64,000 nucleotides of DNA from Rhodotorula mucilaginosa (Eukaryota; Basidiomycota; Microbotryomycetes; Sporidiobolales; Sporidiobolaceae), in NCBI GenBank assembly GCA_034406715.1, contig CP137865.1:310001-374000 (forward strand), written 5' to 3'. Each line of letters opens with the position of its first letter. Position 1 is the first letter of the stretch. Shown one piece after another: positions 43,223 to 54,044 of the stretch. The notes under the pieces were generated by a model, which was given only the letters and a program-made list of their open reading frames with translations, searched no databases and had not been told where the DNA came from. The position numbers and the translations under genes are program-made.

Positions 43223-45396
43223 ATGGCCGGCCCTCGCTCGCCTCGCAAACGGTCCCTCCCTTCCTCCTCGTCCTCGTCCTCCCCTCCGATCACCGACCTG
43301 CACCGGCATCAACTCGCCAAAGTCGTCCACAGCCTCGCACCGCAGATCGTCCTCGAGCAGCGCTTGACCGTCCCCGACGCGCCAGAGACTCTCACCGCCT
43401 GCCTCGCCGACGACGCACCCCCGCTCCTCCTGCCCCTCTCGGTCCTCCGCGCCTGCATCAACGAAGCATGCACTTCGGCCCTCCTCAGTTCGGCCATGGC
43501 CCTCGACGGGGAGGAGCAGCAGCAAGACTCGGCCCGCCTCTTGAACGACGTAGACCGCTTCCAGTCGGCCATCCTCGCCGTCCTCGACCAACTCGAACTC
43601 CAATACCGCAGCACCGCAGAGCAAGAGTACGGCAACTTGAACGAGGTCAAACTGGAAGGAGAAAGGGATGACAGTGCACCACCGCACCAGTCGACCAAGA
43701 TCCAGCGCTACATGCTGCACCGAACCCTCCCGAGCGGCCTCGACGTCTTTACCTCGGCCGCCGTCCTCTCGGACAAAGACCTCGACGCCCTCTCCAAGAG
43801 TGCGGCCCTTTTCTTTTTCCCTGTCTCTCTATGTTCTGCGAGTCGAGTGGAAAAGCTGACTCTGGAATTGCACGGTAGTCGAAGACACGGACGTCATTGC
43901 CGTCCATCCCCCTCCGCCCGCCTTCAACTCCACAGCAGCAGTCGATCAGGTCCCCGTCCCTCGACTCGGAGACGTCAACCCGAGACCGCCAGCCGCGGCG
44001 GGTGGGAGGGCTTACTACGTCCCGGCGCCGGTGGCGAGGGTCGGAGCTGCGCCCGGGTTGTATGGCGCCGAGGCAGCACTGAGGAAAGAACCCGGGTTCC
44101 TCGATCGTGAGTGCTTCCTCCTCCCTCGGAAAGCTCTCTCTTTCTGAAAGGAGCCTACAGCCGAAGAAGAAAGACATGAGCGCAAGTTTGCGAAAAGAGC
44201 CCGCTGACACTCTTGTGTCAATCCTGTCCGCGCAATCGCAGCCATCAACCCGACTCGTCGCCCGACCGTCCTCCTCCGCTACCCTTCCCCCTTCCAGAGT
44301 TCGCTCGCCCCCACGCACGACTCTACGGGCGCCACCGAACCCTACACGGCCTCGGCTTCTCGCGCGCTGAGTCGACTCCGCTCGCAGAGATGGTTGGAGG
44401 CGGCTTTGCATCCGCACGGTCACGACGGCGACGAGGAGGAGCAGGAGGAGGGGGGACAAGCACTGCTCGGGGTTGGGGTTGAGCTGAGTGAGGCGGAGAG
44501 GCGGACGCTCGTGGACCTCGGAGTCGATATCGAGGCGTTCCTCGAAGGGATCAACAACAACAACAACAACCACAAGCACGAATCCCACTCCGCTCCCGCT
44601 CCGGACACGGACGGGTCTCGTCCGGTGGCTAAACGACGACGCCGTCTAGGTTCTGCCGCCGCCGCCGCTCGACGATCCGTCGACTCGACGACTGTCGCGG
44701 TCTGGTCCGCCCTCGAGCGCAACTCGGAACTGATCGTCAGCGTCGCACGGGCTCAAGTCGCGCGCGCGAGGAGGTCTTATGAACTCGAACTGGAGCGGAC
44801 GAGAAAGAAGGTTGAGGCGGCGGCTGCGGCTGCACAACGGGCGGCGGTGGCGGCGAGGCCACTTGTCGGGGGCACTGGGGTGGGAGCGGAAGCCGGCAAT
44901 AAGGTTGTGGGAGAAGGAGGAGGGGGAGGAGAAAGGGCTGGGGATGAGGGTGCCTTGAAGGAGGACGAGGAGGGGGAACGGGCTGGAAAAGCCGAATTGG
45001 AAGATGGTGAGTGTGGTCTCTCCCCCTCCCCTCTCTCTCCTTTTCTTGGAAATGCTTCCTCACGGTTCATCAACAACCCTAACACCGCTCTGCTTCGCTC
45101 ATTCAGCCAAAGCGCTCCTCGACTCTCTCGTCTCGCTCCTCGCCGCATTGCCAAAATCCGCCGAACAACCCAACGGTGCAACGCCGCCGCTCCCGCGCGT
45201 CCTCCCGCCGCGCGCGTTCCTCTCGCAACTCGCACCGCTCTTGCTCGCCGCTCGACAAAAGGAACCGAGTTTCCACGGGACGCTCGACCCGCTGAATGAT
45301 CGCGCGGTCAAGTTGCGCGAGAATGTGTTGCCGCAGGCGACGGCGATGGGCGCCGGCTTTGGAGGTGGAGGACAGGAGATGGATTTGAGGGTCTAA
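43223..45396 (+). CDS. Unknown protein with Ala-rich coiled coil, possibly nuclear
   Basis: Four exons (43223-43799, 43879-44106, 44242-45006, 45107-45396) give 619 residues. It opens with basic MAGPRSPRKRS and a Ser8 run. Residues 25-140 look helical (LHRHQLAKVVHSLAPQIVLE, LPLSVLRACINEACTSALLS, DRFQSAILAVLDQLELQY). A Pro-rich middle follows. Then comes LSRLRSQRWLEAALHPHGHD, an acidic patch, an Asn6 run, a basic KRRRRLG and a long helix (WSALERNSELIVSVARAQVA, SYELELERTRKKVEAAAAAA). A C-terminal helical part has LLDSLVSLLAALPKS. No membrane helix is seen. I do not recognise it; nuclear complex subunits often look like this, which is inference. Confidence 0.7.
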
Positions 45397-45436
45397 CTAG
45401 AGATGAGAGTCTGTGCGCGGCGCGTGATGCAATCGT

Positions 45437-45437
<1 letters not shown>

Positions 45438-45472
<35 letters not shown>
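45438..45472 (+). repeat. CT dinucleotide microsatellite
   Basis: About 17 CT units just after the stop of the preceding gene, probably in its 3' UTR. Confidence 0.95.
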
Positions 45473-45476
<4 letters not shown>

Positions 45477-45641
45477 CGTCATGCTCGTTGCGCGCACTGA
45501 AAAGGAGCAGTTTTCGGATGAACTTGAAGGAGTTTTGCAAGAAAGAAACGTTCGTCTAATTTTCTTATGTACGCTGGTCGGTGGAGGAGCGCTACAGTAG
45601 TCGATGACAAAAGGCAGGTACTGCAGAAGGTGGCTCTTGAA

Positions 45642-47064
45642 CTAAACTTGCTTCGCCGCACCGTCGGTGGCGTCGAAGCGCGCGTCGGAGTTGATGGGCT
45701 TCGCTTCGCCCACCATAGCAACTGCTGTTTCTTGACTGTCACTCCGACGCGGGGGCTGCATTCCTCCGTCATGTCCGGATGGCGAGTCGGTGGCGGCGGT
45801 GGGGTCATCGCGAGGTTTTTCGGAGGTGGAGCGCTCGGCAGCGATTTCGGGCGAGTAAACGAGGAACCAGTGCGGGTGGATGATGCTGCGAGAAAAGGTT
45901 GTTTCTCGGGGGAATCAGTGCTCTGTGCACATCATCATCAGGTCCGCGCTGGCCCGAGTAACTTACTTGAGGACGAAAGACGAGAACGCGACGGGGACGG
46001 CGTCGAACAGCATCCAGATTTGCTGCGTCGCGATCCATCCCGAGAACCCTTCTGCGAGTTCCGGGGTACGGTAGCACTGCAGCGGAGTGGACGCCATGTC
46101 AATGCCAGTCCGAGCCCTATGCGGGAGGGCCACAGACTCACGCCTCGAACAATGATGCCAATGCTAGCCGCCAACATCCCCACGAGCATCCACTGAAAGC
46201 GCGAGCCTGCGAGCTTGACCCTTTCCCTCGCTCGGAACACCCAAATCGCAGTGTATCCGACGTAAAAGAGCATCACGACGAGCTGAATGACGATGCCGGC
46301 GAGCATGATGCTAAAGGTTGCTGTCAGTTTACCGCCGCTCGGTCGATCAGGCGCACACGAAACAACCCACTTGCTGCCCGTTTTTACTTGTTGCGGGTCG
46401 GTACCGACAGCACTACCGGCCATACCTCCTCCGACCGCCTGCACGATGAGCGAGACGAGATCGGCAGTGATGAAGAAGGTTTTGAATGCTCGCCCCGAGA
46501 GCCAGCTCATCTGCGGCGCGACGTTGGCGATGGCGAGCCCGGCGGCCCAATACAATGCGGCAGAGTAGAAGGTCGGCGCGATGACGAGGCAGCAGATCTG
46601 GAAGAGGTCGGTGTTCAGATTATGGCTTTCCTCTCGTCGACGCGCGCCCAGACGTACCTGCATCACGTAGGGGGAGAAGTTGGCGGGGGCGTAATGCGAC
46701 CATAATCTTCCGGCCCAGCCAATGACTTCAACTGTGGAATCAAGAAGCGAAATGAGCAAGACGGGACGACGCAGAAGTGGCCTTCTCAGCGGGCTGAGCA
46801 GTCTGCAGGCTTGCCAGCATGCATTCAGAGGTTCTTGAGACACTCACGTATACCGCCGATGACCATGCAAATCATGAACCAGTATCGCCGCCCATAGACG
46901 ATCTCGCCGAGGTGCAGCAACGCCGTCAAGGAAAAGAGCGTGATGAAGATGACGCCAAGCGAGATCGACGGGATATACCCGTATTGTTCGGTCGAAGTGT
47001 CGGCTTCGGTTGCTGCATATACAGCGCGAGCGAGGAGGAGGTGCGGCTGAAGTTCCGAAGACAT
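45642..47064 (-). CDS. RTA1-family membrane protein, copy 1
   Basis: A multi-exon gene with seven predicted helices. Family blocks: QYGYIPSISLGVIFITLFSL, TALLHLGEIVYGRRYWF, EVIGWAGRLWSHYAP, CCLVIAPTFYSAALYWAAGL, LIVQAVGGGMAGSAV, IMLAGIVIQLVVMLFYVGYT, MLVGMLAASIGIIVRG, CYRTPELAEGFSGWI and FDAVPVAFSSFVLK, then HPHWFLVY. These are hallmark RTA1 (lipid-translocating exporter-like) motifs; family members give resistance to 7-aminocholesterol, azole-like stress or affect sphingoid bases in yeast. The start MSSELQPHLLLARAVYAAT fits. The hydrophilic C-terminal tail of about 60 residues differs from copy 2. It lies directly downstream of copy 2 in the same orientation. Confidence 0.9.
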
Positions 47065-47802
47065 TACGGGACGTGTAGAGCGGGACAGCTTTCCCGTGGC
47101 TAGAAGCGTTCCTGCTGGGGATGGGCGACGTGTGAAGATGCGGGCGGACCCAGTGCAGAGGCGATTTGGGAACAAAGGAGCAGTAGCCTGACACGAGGGG
47201 CTATGAAGCAAGTAGCACGTATACTTCGAGTCAGAGGAAGCGCGGCGGTGCAAACAAGGACGCGGGAAGGAAGCTCCCCGTTTCGGTGGCGATGGCCGAC
47301 CACCCTCCGGCGGACGCGGCGGACCCGCTCGCAGGGGGCAGAAACCGCACCGCATTTGTCAGTTAAGGCAACTTCGGCGAAGCGTGCGTATAGTGCGATA
47401 AGATCAGGAACCATCAGCGGCCATCGCTCGTCCTTGCCGCAAGCTTGCCGTATTTTTAGCCTTCGTGTTCTCCCTATTTGTGAGATGTCCCTGTGGGCAC
47501 TGCTCCGCGCTCTACAGTACTAGAGGCATGCCTACAACGCACGTTCCAGCTCATATGCATGCCACTGAGATGAGTTTGAGGGTTGGCTTGCAAGGAAATT
47601 TGCGATGAAGCTCATCGGTCTTTCCCTCTCCAGCGTACTGAGACCATATTGTTCAGATAAAACATCTGCTCCAGGCAGCACAGGGCTGAAGTGTACATCA
47701 TCGGACAAGCCTATCTACGGGCGAGACCCGGTGTCCAAGAAAAGAAAGATGAGAAACTCTGCGAGGTTCGCCCGGCGCTGCCGAACATGGAGAACAATAA
47801 CC
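47065..47802. other. Intergenic between the two RTA1 genes
   Basis: About 0.74 kb with the promoter of copy 1 and the 3' end of copy 2. No remnant of another copy and no gene is seen. Confidence 0.45.
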
Positions 47803-49306
47803 CTACACCTGCGAGGTGCGCGAACCAGGGCGTCCCTCGGCCTGATCACCGAGCTTGTTCTGCGCGACATGCTCCGACGACGAATGAACAGAAGCTGGAC
47901 GTTCAGCGACCGTCGTCTCGCTCGCCGCTCGGTCGGTCGCGGTCGTGCCCGCCGGTTCGGTCGCATAGTACGGCTTTTCGGACATGGGAAGCTGGGCATC
48001 GACTTCGGCTGGGTAGACGAGGAACCAGTGAGGGTGGGTGATGCTGCGCGAAGGGGGATAGCGTCGGCAGGTGAGTTACGGGGAAACGAGAAAGTCGACT
48101 GGACAAGTCGTCGGAAGACGACACGAAGGCACGGCCTGGAAAAAGGAAGGGACATACTTGAGGATGTAAGACGAGAAGGCGACGGGAATGGCGTCAAAGA
48201 GTTGCCAGATCTGCTGTTGCGCGATCCAGCCGTCGAAGCCCTCCTCCAGCTCCGGAGTACGGTAGCACTGCGTTCCGAGAGTATGAGAGCTTCAGCGACG
48301 TCTCTGAACACAGAGCTGGTAGTGGGGCAAGGACTTACGCCTCGGACGATGATGCCGACGCTGGCGACAAACATGCCGAGGAGCATGATCTCTATTCTAC
48401 GACCAGCGCGTTTTACCTGGACCTTGGCCTTCCAGGCCCAGATCGCCATGTACAGCACGTAGAATACCATGATGGCAAGCTGGATGACGATACCGGCGAG
48501 CATGATGCTGCACGCGCGCGAGCGGAATGAAGGTCTGATCAGTCTGGAAACCCTCGCCGTCCGGAAGGAAAACCCAGGCATCACTCACTCGCTCCCGTCG
48601 CGACCTTGTTTGTAGTTGGTAGTACCGACCGCACTGCCGGCCATGCCGCCTCCGATCGCTTGAACGACGAGCGAGACGACGTCGGCGATGATGAAGACGA
48701 TTTTGAAAGCGGTGCCGGACAGCCAACTCTTCTGCGGAGCAACGTGCGCAATCACGAGACCACCGGCCCAGTACAAAGAGGCGGAATAGAATGTCGGCGC
48801 AATGATCAGGCAGCAGATCTGTTCCCCGGGGCAACGGGGTCCAAGTCAGCTCGGAGAACTCCTCCGTCGGTCGAGCGAAGGTCTCGACCTCACCTGCATG
48901 ACATAGGCATCAAAGCTGAGGGGCGACCAATGCGCCCACAGTCGAGCGGCCCAGCCCAAGACTTCCACTGTATTGGAAAGGACACGAGCCTCGTCAGCAC
49001 CCAAACTTGCCATCCGCCGCCACAGATTGTCCTTTGCGGATTTCGTCGCTCGGACTCGAGAGCCAGGAAGAAGAAAGCAGACTCACGGACGCCTCCGATG
49101 ACCATGCAGACCATCCAACAATACCTTTTCGAGTAAATCAGTTGGCCGAGGTGCAGGAGGGTTGTGATTCCGAACACGGTCAAGAAGACGACCGCGAGCG
49201 AGATGGACGGCACGTAGCCGTACTGCCGCGTCGGGTCCATGTTGATGTAAGGCGACTCAGACTGCCGAGCCAGCAGCATAGAATGCGATGTGACCGTGTT
49301 CTCCAT
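47803..49306 (-). CDS. RTA1-family membrane protein, copy 2
   Basis: This has the same helix order and the same motif order as copy 1: QYGYVPSISLAVVFLTVFGI, TTLLHLGQLIYSKRYCWM, EVLGWAARLWAHWSP, CCLIIAPTFYSASLYWAGGL, LVVQAIGGGMAGSAVG, IMLAGIVIQLAIMVFYVLYM, MLLGMFVASVGIIVRG, CYRTPELEEGFDGWIAQQQI, FDAIPVAFSSYILK and HPHWFLVYPAEVD. The N-terminal MENTVTSHSMLLARQSESPY may carry glycosylation. Introns fall at equivalent places, so the two arose by tandem duplication. The tail (EKPYYATEPAGTTATDRAAS) is unlike copy 1. Plasma-membrane or ER location is typical of the family. Substrate unknown. Confidence 0.9.
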
Positions 49307-49947
49307 TATGACGACGCGCGCACGATCCTCTCTTGCTATTGTTCTTGAGCGACGGCGACGAGGTCCGTGTTCTCGCGAGAGTCTAGCACTTCTAGCAGCG
49401 CGAGTGTATCGGTCTAAAGAGCGAGAATATGCGTGCCCGCGGCCGGATAGACGTGAGTATATGACCAAACAGTTTTCAAGCTTCACAGCCGCATCAAACG
49501 TTCGGGCATCGCTGCTCTCGGGCCGAGGACGGAGAGATCCGCTGCCGACGAGAGAAGCGAGATCTTGTTCGGAGGTTCCGCAGGCTCTTGAAGTCATGTA
49601 TGAAGCTGATGTGCGCATACAGTTTATGTACCTGAGCATTGAAGATGAATTGAGGAGGTGCACCCTCAAAGTAGCGTTACTTCGCCACATCTCTCGTTCG
49701 CCCAGAAACGCGCGCAAACTTTGTCGACTGAAGCTTCATATGATCCTTCCCGGGATCACAGAGCTTGCGAATGGTGCAAGTCGTGCCGATCTGAGAGAGA
49801 ACCTGCCACGAACGCCGGTTCCGAGAGAAGCGCTTCGGTGCGCTTGGGTTCTTTGCCCGGCCAACGGCTGAAATCGTTTTGGTCTCGCGCAATTCGCTCG
49901 GGCGCCGTGACATCCGGAGCAAGCTGTAGTTACACCAGAGGCGCGCA
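49307..49947. other. Intergenic, promoter side of RTA1 copy 2
   Basis: About 0.64 kb between RTA1 copy 2 and RRP7, both on the minus strand. No gene is supported. Confidence 0.45.
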
Positions 49948-51258
49948 TCAATACGGTTTGAACCGCCCTCCAGCCTGGTGCCTCTGCCCGCCGCGAGAAC
50001 CCTGCTGTTCGTCTCTGCCGCCTCCGGATCGACGCATCCTGTCCACGCGTGCCTTGTCCTGCTCGAACCGAGTCTTGAGGTTGGCAAGTTCTGCAAGCCA
50101 GAGAGAGGAGGTGAATCAGTGCTCAGATCCAGAAAGAAGGCGAGAGCGCGCGCGCTCTCGAGAGGCCGCCGCACCGATTCTTCGATTTTCGTTCTTGCGG
50201 AACGAGTAGAAGCCGTCGCCGACAATCTTGCGCACGCCGGCGTCGAGTTTCGGGACTTCGGCGTCGGCGAGGCGACCGCGCTTCTTGCCCGCGACTTTGA
50301 CCGAGACGCCGCCGTAGCCTCCGACGGTCGGGACCACGCCGGTTGGGAGGAGACTCTTGCCGTGCCTGCCGCCGCGCGAGACCGTCTGCCACTCGCCTTC
50401 CTCTGCCGCGTCCGGGTTGAAGGACGCATCGTTGTACTTGGCCCGAGCGGCGGCGTGACGCGCGAGGGCTTCGGCCGCCGATCCGGGCAGAGGTCCGACA
50501 TCGACCGCCTTGCCCTTCCGGCCCTTCTTCGATTTCTTGTTCTGCTGCTGCTGCCTCTTCTCTTCGGCTGCGGCCGCTTCGGCCGAGTACGCCACGGGAG
50601 CAGAGGCAAGTTTGCGAGCGTCGTAGGCGCGCATCCATTCGTCGACGTGTGCGATCACGACGCTCCGGTGCGGACGGGCGAGGGCATGCCGCGCTGCCGA
50701 GACGGAGAGGAACGAAGGCGCGACGGGAAGTGTAAGAGGTGTCGAGATCGGGTAGGGGCGCGGAGGGAGACTCGGCACCGCTGCGAACGAGACGATGGCG
50801 GATTGAGGCGGCACCGTCGCGGTCGAAGTCGAAGCTGCCTCGCTCGCGTCAAACAGCGGCGCAATCTCGGGAGCGGCGCCGCCCTCCTCCTCGCCCGCGT
50901 CCTGGCTCTGACTCGTCAAGAGGTCCTGCTCGAGTAGCGTGGTGTAGCCCTTGCTCGAGCCGACGGGCAAGAACCGGACGCTTTTGACCTTGTTCTCGTC
51001 GCCAAAGACCTTGCCGAGCGCCGCCTTGAGGCCCTTCTCGCTGACGCCCGCGGGCAGGGCCGTCACAAAGAGCTGCTTCGAAGTCGACTGGCTGGCCTCA
51101 CCCTCCTCCTCTTCGCCGGCGTGGTCGTCGTGGTCATCGAGGCCGCGGTGGAGTCGGGCAAAGAGGTGCGTCTTGCCGTTGTTGAGCGGCAGCGCAAAGA
51201 AGCCCGAGCGCAGCGGGACGGCCTGTGCGAGTTCTGTCTGAGTAGGTATCCGACCCAT
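49948..51258 (-). CDS. RRP7: Ribosomal RNA-processing protein RRP7
   Basis: Two exons (51258-50175, 50090-49948) give 408 residues. The N-terminal RRM-like part holds SGFFALPLNNGKTHLFARL, QLFVTALPAGVSEKGLKAAL and VKSVRFLPVGSSKGYTTLLE. The C-terminal RRP7 domain reads VDEWMRAYDARKLA, EGEWQTVSRGGRHGKSL, VKIVGDG-like VRKIVGDGFYSFRKNENRR and ELANLKTRFEQDKARVDRMR, the diagnostic ending. The tail is Arg/Gly/Gln-rich. RRP7 joins the UTP-C module with casein kinase 2 in the 90S pre-ribosome for 40S assembly in the nucleolus. A Lys-rich NKKSKKGRKGKA linker lies between domains. The start MGRIPTQTELAQAVPL was taken because upstream sequence lacks family similarity. Confidence 0.93.
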
Positions 51259-51739
51259 AGCTTCCAGTAGCTGTATGCTCGGGGAAACCGAGTCTTGTTC
51301 GCCCCAAAAGCTCGCCTCATCACTCTCAACGGACTCCGCGGCGTTAGCGGACACCGCAATGAGACCATCTGTAGGGTTTCTATGGTACTCAGATACGTCT
51401 CCAAGAACGTCTAAAAGGATGCAGACTCCTGTGCCCGCCTTGCATGGCGCGATCTCGTGATCCGGATCGATCTCGTTTTTTGTCAGCTGTCCTCGAGCAG
51501 TTCGGCTTCGGGTCGTCACTGTCCGCCACGTACACGCCTGTTGGACCTGCAGAGTGCCTGCTAGACACGAAACAATCTGCACAAAGCTCCGCGAGTAACC
51601 AGCGTCAGCCCAACTCCCCTACGCGCCCCACCGCTTGACTCGTCGGTCCAAGAAAATCTCGCGAGATCAGCGGCCGGCGGCAGATCGGTCATCGCACACC
51701 TTCGACGCAACCGGAACGCTACAGGTACAGCAGGACAGT
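51259..51739. promoter_or_regulatory. Divergent promoter region (RRP7 / IDO)
   Basis: 481 bases between the divergent starts. Open reading continues upstream of both ATGs but without conserved content. No specific motif is called. Confidence 0.45.
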
Positions 51740-53626
51740 ATGCAGGACGCTTCGGCGAGTCGGACTGTACCGGCGGCCGTGCCAGTCACCGTCGCCGGCC
51801 CTTCGGCTGCCAAGCGGCGCCGGATCCCGTTCCCGATCTTTGAGGACGAAGACGAGGCCGCGATGCTCGCCATGCAGGCGCAGATGCAGCAGCTTCCGTC
51901 AAACCACTTCCTTGCACAGCGGCCCGTCACCCCTCCGAGACCAGAATCGGTCATCGACGCCGCGTGGTCCGACCGCGCGAGGCCCGACACTTCGTCCCTC
52001 GCCGCGGCTGACTACGACGTCTCGGTCTTGGCCGGGTTCTTGCCGCCCGAGGAACCAATTCAGTCTCTGCGTGGTCTCGGTCACGGCTGGGACGAGCTCG
52101 AAGAGGAGTTCGAGCGGGTGCAGCACGAGGCCGAGATGATCCCCGGTGGCGGCGTCGGCAAGTTGAGCGACAAGTTCAGGGCCAACATTCGAAGCGTGCG
52201 TTGCCCAGTCCTTGCCTCTAACGATACACACACGCACTGGAGATACTAACCGACGGGCCTCCGATAGCTCCCGACTGCTTCGGTCGAACCCTTGACGACG
52301 CTGCCTCTCCTCCGCCGCGCTCACACGCTCCTCGCCCACCTCGCCCACTTCTACATGCACTCGACGTTCCCCTCCCTGACCGTCATGCCAGCGTGCCTCG
52401 CCGTACCGCTCGTCCAAGTCAGCGACCGGCTCGGCTTGCCGCCCATCCTGACGTACGCAGACACAGTCCTCTGGACTTGGCGCCTCCGCGACAAGGCACT
52501 CGGTCTCCGCGCCGACAACGTCGAGATGACGACCCTGTTCACGTCGTCCTCGTCGGAACACGCGTTCTTTGCACTCTCGTTCTTTTGCGAACTCTATGGT
52601 CCCGACTTGCTCCGGCTCATGTCGGCTTCGCTCGACGAAGCCTTCTTTGCGGACGCGACCGCCTTGACTCGGATCTCGACCTACCTCGGATCCATCTCGC
52701 GCCTGATTGACGAGCTGACGGCGTTGTTGGCCGCCGCGACCAAAGGCGAATTCGGTCCCGCGGGCAGGGAACGCATCTCGCCGGAAGCGTTCTACTGGGA
52801 GATCCGACCGTGGTTCAACGGCGGCAAGTGGACGTACCAAGGTGTCGGCGACGATGGCAAGGACTTGACCATGGAGTGGGGCGGGCCCTCCGCGGGCCAG
52901 TCGACCTTGGTGCACGCACTCGACCTGTTCCTCGGCATCGATCACGCCCCGCGGCGTCCGCCAACCAAGACTCAAGCCAAGACGGAAGCGGCCGCGGTCC
53001 AAGTCGAAGAAGCAAACGGGACTCGAGTTGAAGCGCCTGCCGGTGCCGAAATCGTCGACGACAAGGCGGCGCTGCACAAGGCTCCCTCCGACGCGACGTT
53101 CATGCAGCGGATGTCGCACTACATGCCAGGGCACCACCGCGCCTTCCTGCGCCACCTCGAGTCTCTGCACTCGCCCAACCCCGCCGCGCCCGATGCGCAC
53201 GTCCTCCCCTCGCTGCGTCAACTCGCGCGCCAACACCCTCACCGCCTCGGACCGGCTTACGACCAAGCCGTCGCTGCGATGAAGCGATTCCGGGATATGC
53301 ACATGCGCCTCGCGACGGTTTTCGTTGTCCAGCAGGCGAGGCGGGAACCGGCGCGGGATTCGGTTCATTGGCCTGAATGGGAGGCGAAACGAATCGCCAA
53401 GGAGCGAGAACGCGAGCGCGAAGAGGCACGAGGGAAGGCGGCGACGACCGCCGAATCCTCGCTTGCTGACTCGGCGAGTCGAGCCGAGGCGGTCCGCAAG
53501 CAGGACAAGATTGCCGGCACGGGCGGCACCGACCTCGTCACCTTCCTCAAACTCTGCCGCGACCGCACGACCGAAGCCCTGCTCGGTTCGACGACCGCCC
53601 CCGCTTCCGGTCCTTCGACTTCCTGA
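51740..53626 (+). CDS. BNA2: Indoleamine 2,3-dioxygenase (tryptophan to N-formylkynurenine)
   Basis: Two exons (51740-52195, 52268-53626) give 604 residues. IDO motifs: DVSVLAGFLPPEEPIQSL, LLAHLAHFYMHSTFP, VSDRLGLPPILTYADTVLWT, FFALSFFCELYGPDLLRL, MSHYMPGHHRAFLRHLES and GTGGTDLVTFLKLCRDRT. The proximal haem ligand is the second His of MPGHHR (H442). IDO opens the tryptophan ring as the first step of kynurenine and de novo NAD synthesis in the cytosol. It is longer than mammalian IDO (about 400) by an N-terminal disordered 80 residues and a charged loop near residues 330-390 plus a basic KERERERE linker. An antisense frame of about 600 codons across this gene is a GC-driven shadow. Confidence 0.95.
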
Positions 53627-54044
53627 CCTCACAGACACTCTTTCTCGTTTCTCGACCACCGGCGCCTGCTCCCTCGTTCTCTCTCCAAGCCAGCTGTTTT
53701 GCAATTTCTCTCGCCTCTCGTACTCACACTAGATCTCTGTTGCCGTGCCCACACAATATGTTTGATTTGTTCTCTTTGACTGGATATCCACGCGGCGACA
53801 CCGAAAGATACAGAACGATGTGATCGCCCTGTCCAAAAAGAGCGCATGGTCTCGTCTCGATCGACGGTTCCGCACCTTCATACGTGAGCATTCGCGGCAC
53901 GCCTTGTCTTCTCAAAGCACGCTACTTTGCTGCGCTCAGTGAGCTGTTTACGCCCTGCATCAGGTACGCCACGAGCGTCGAGGCATCGCTTCCTCTTCTC
54001 GCCCGGCTCACCCGCGATTTTCTTCTCCTGCGACGCAGCACGCC
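53627..54044. other. Intergenic, same-strand
   Basis: 418 bases with the IDO 3' UTR (pyrimidine-rich) and promoter of the dioxygenase-like gene. No gene is seen. Confidence 0.45.

Noticed and set aside
45438-45472. CT run as a possible repeat array of wider significance
   Set aside because: It is a simple dinucleotide microsatellite without spacers or flanking structure.
51899-53704. Open frame of about 600 codons antisense to the IDO gene
   Set aside because: It mirrors a high-GC coding strand, has Arg-rich composition without domains, and overlaps a gene with strong family evidence.
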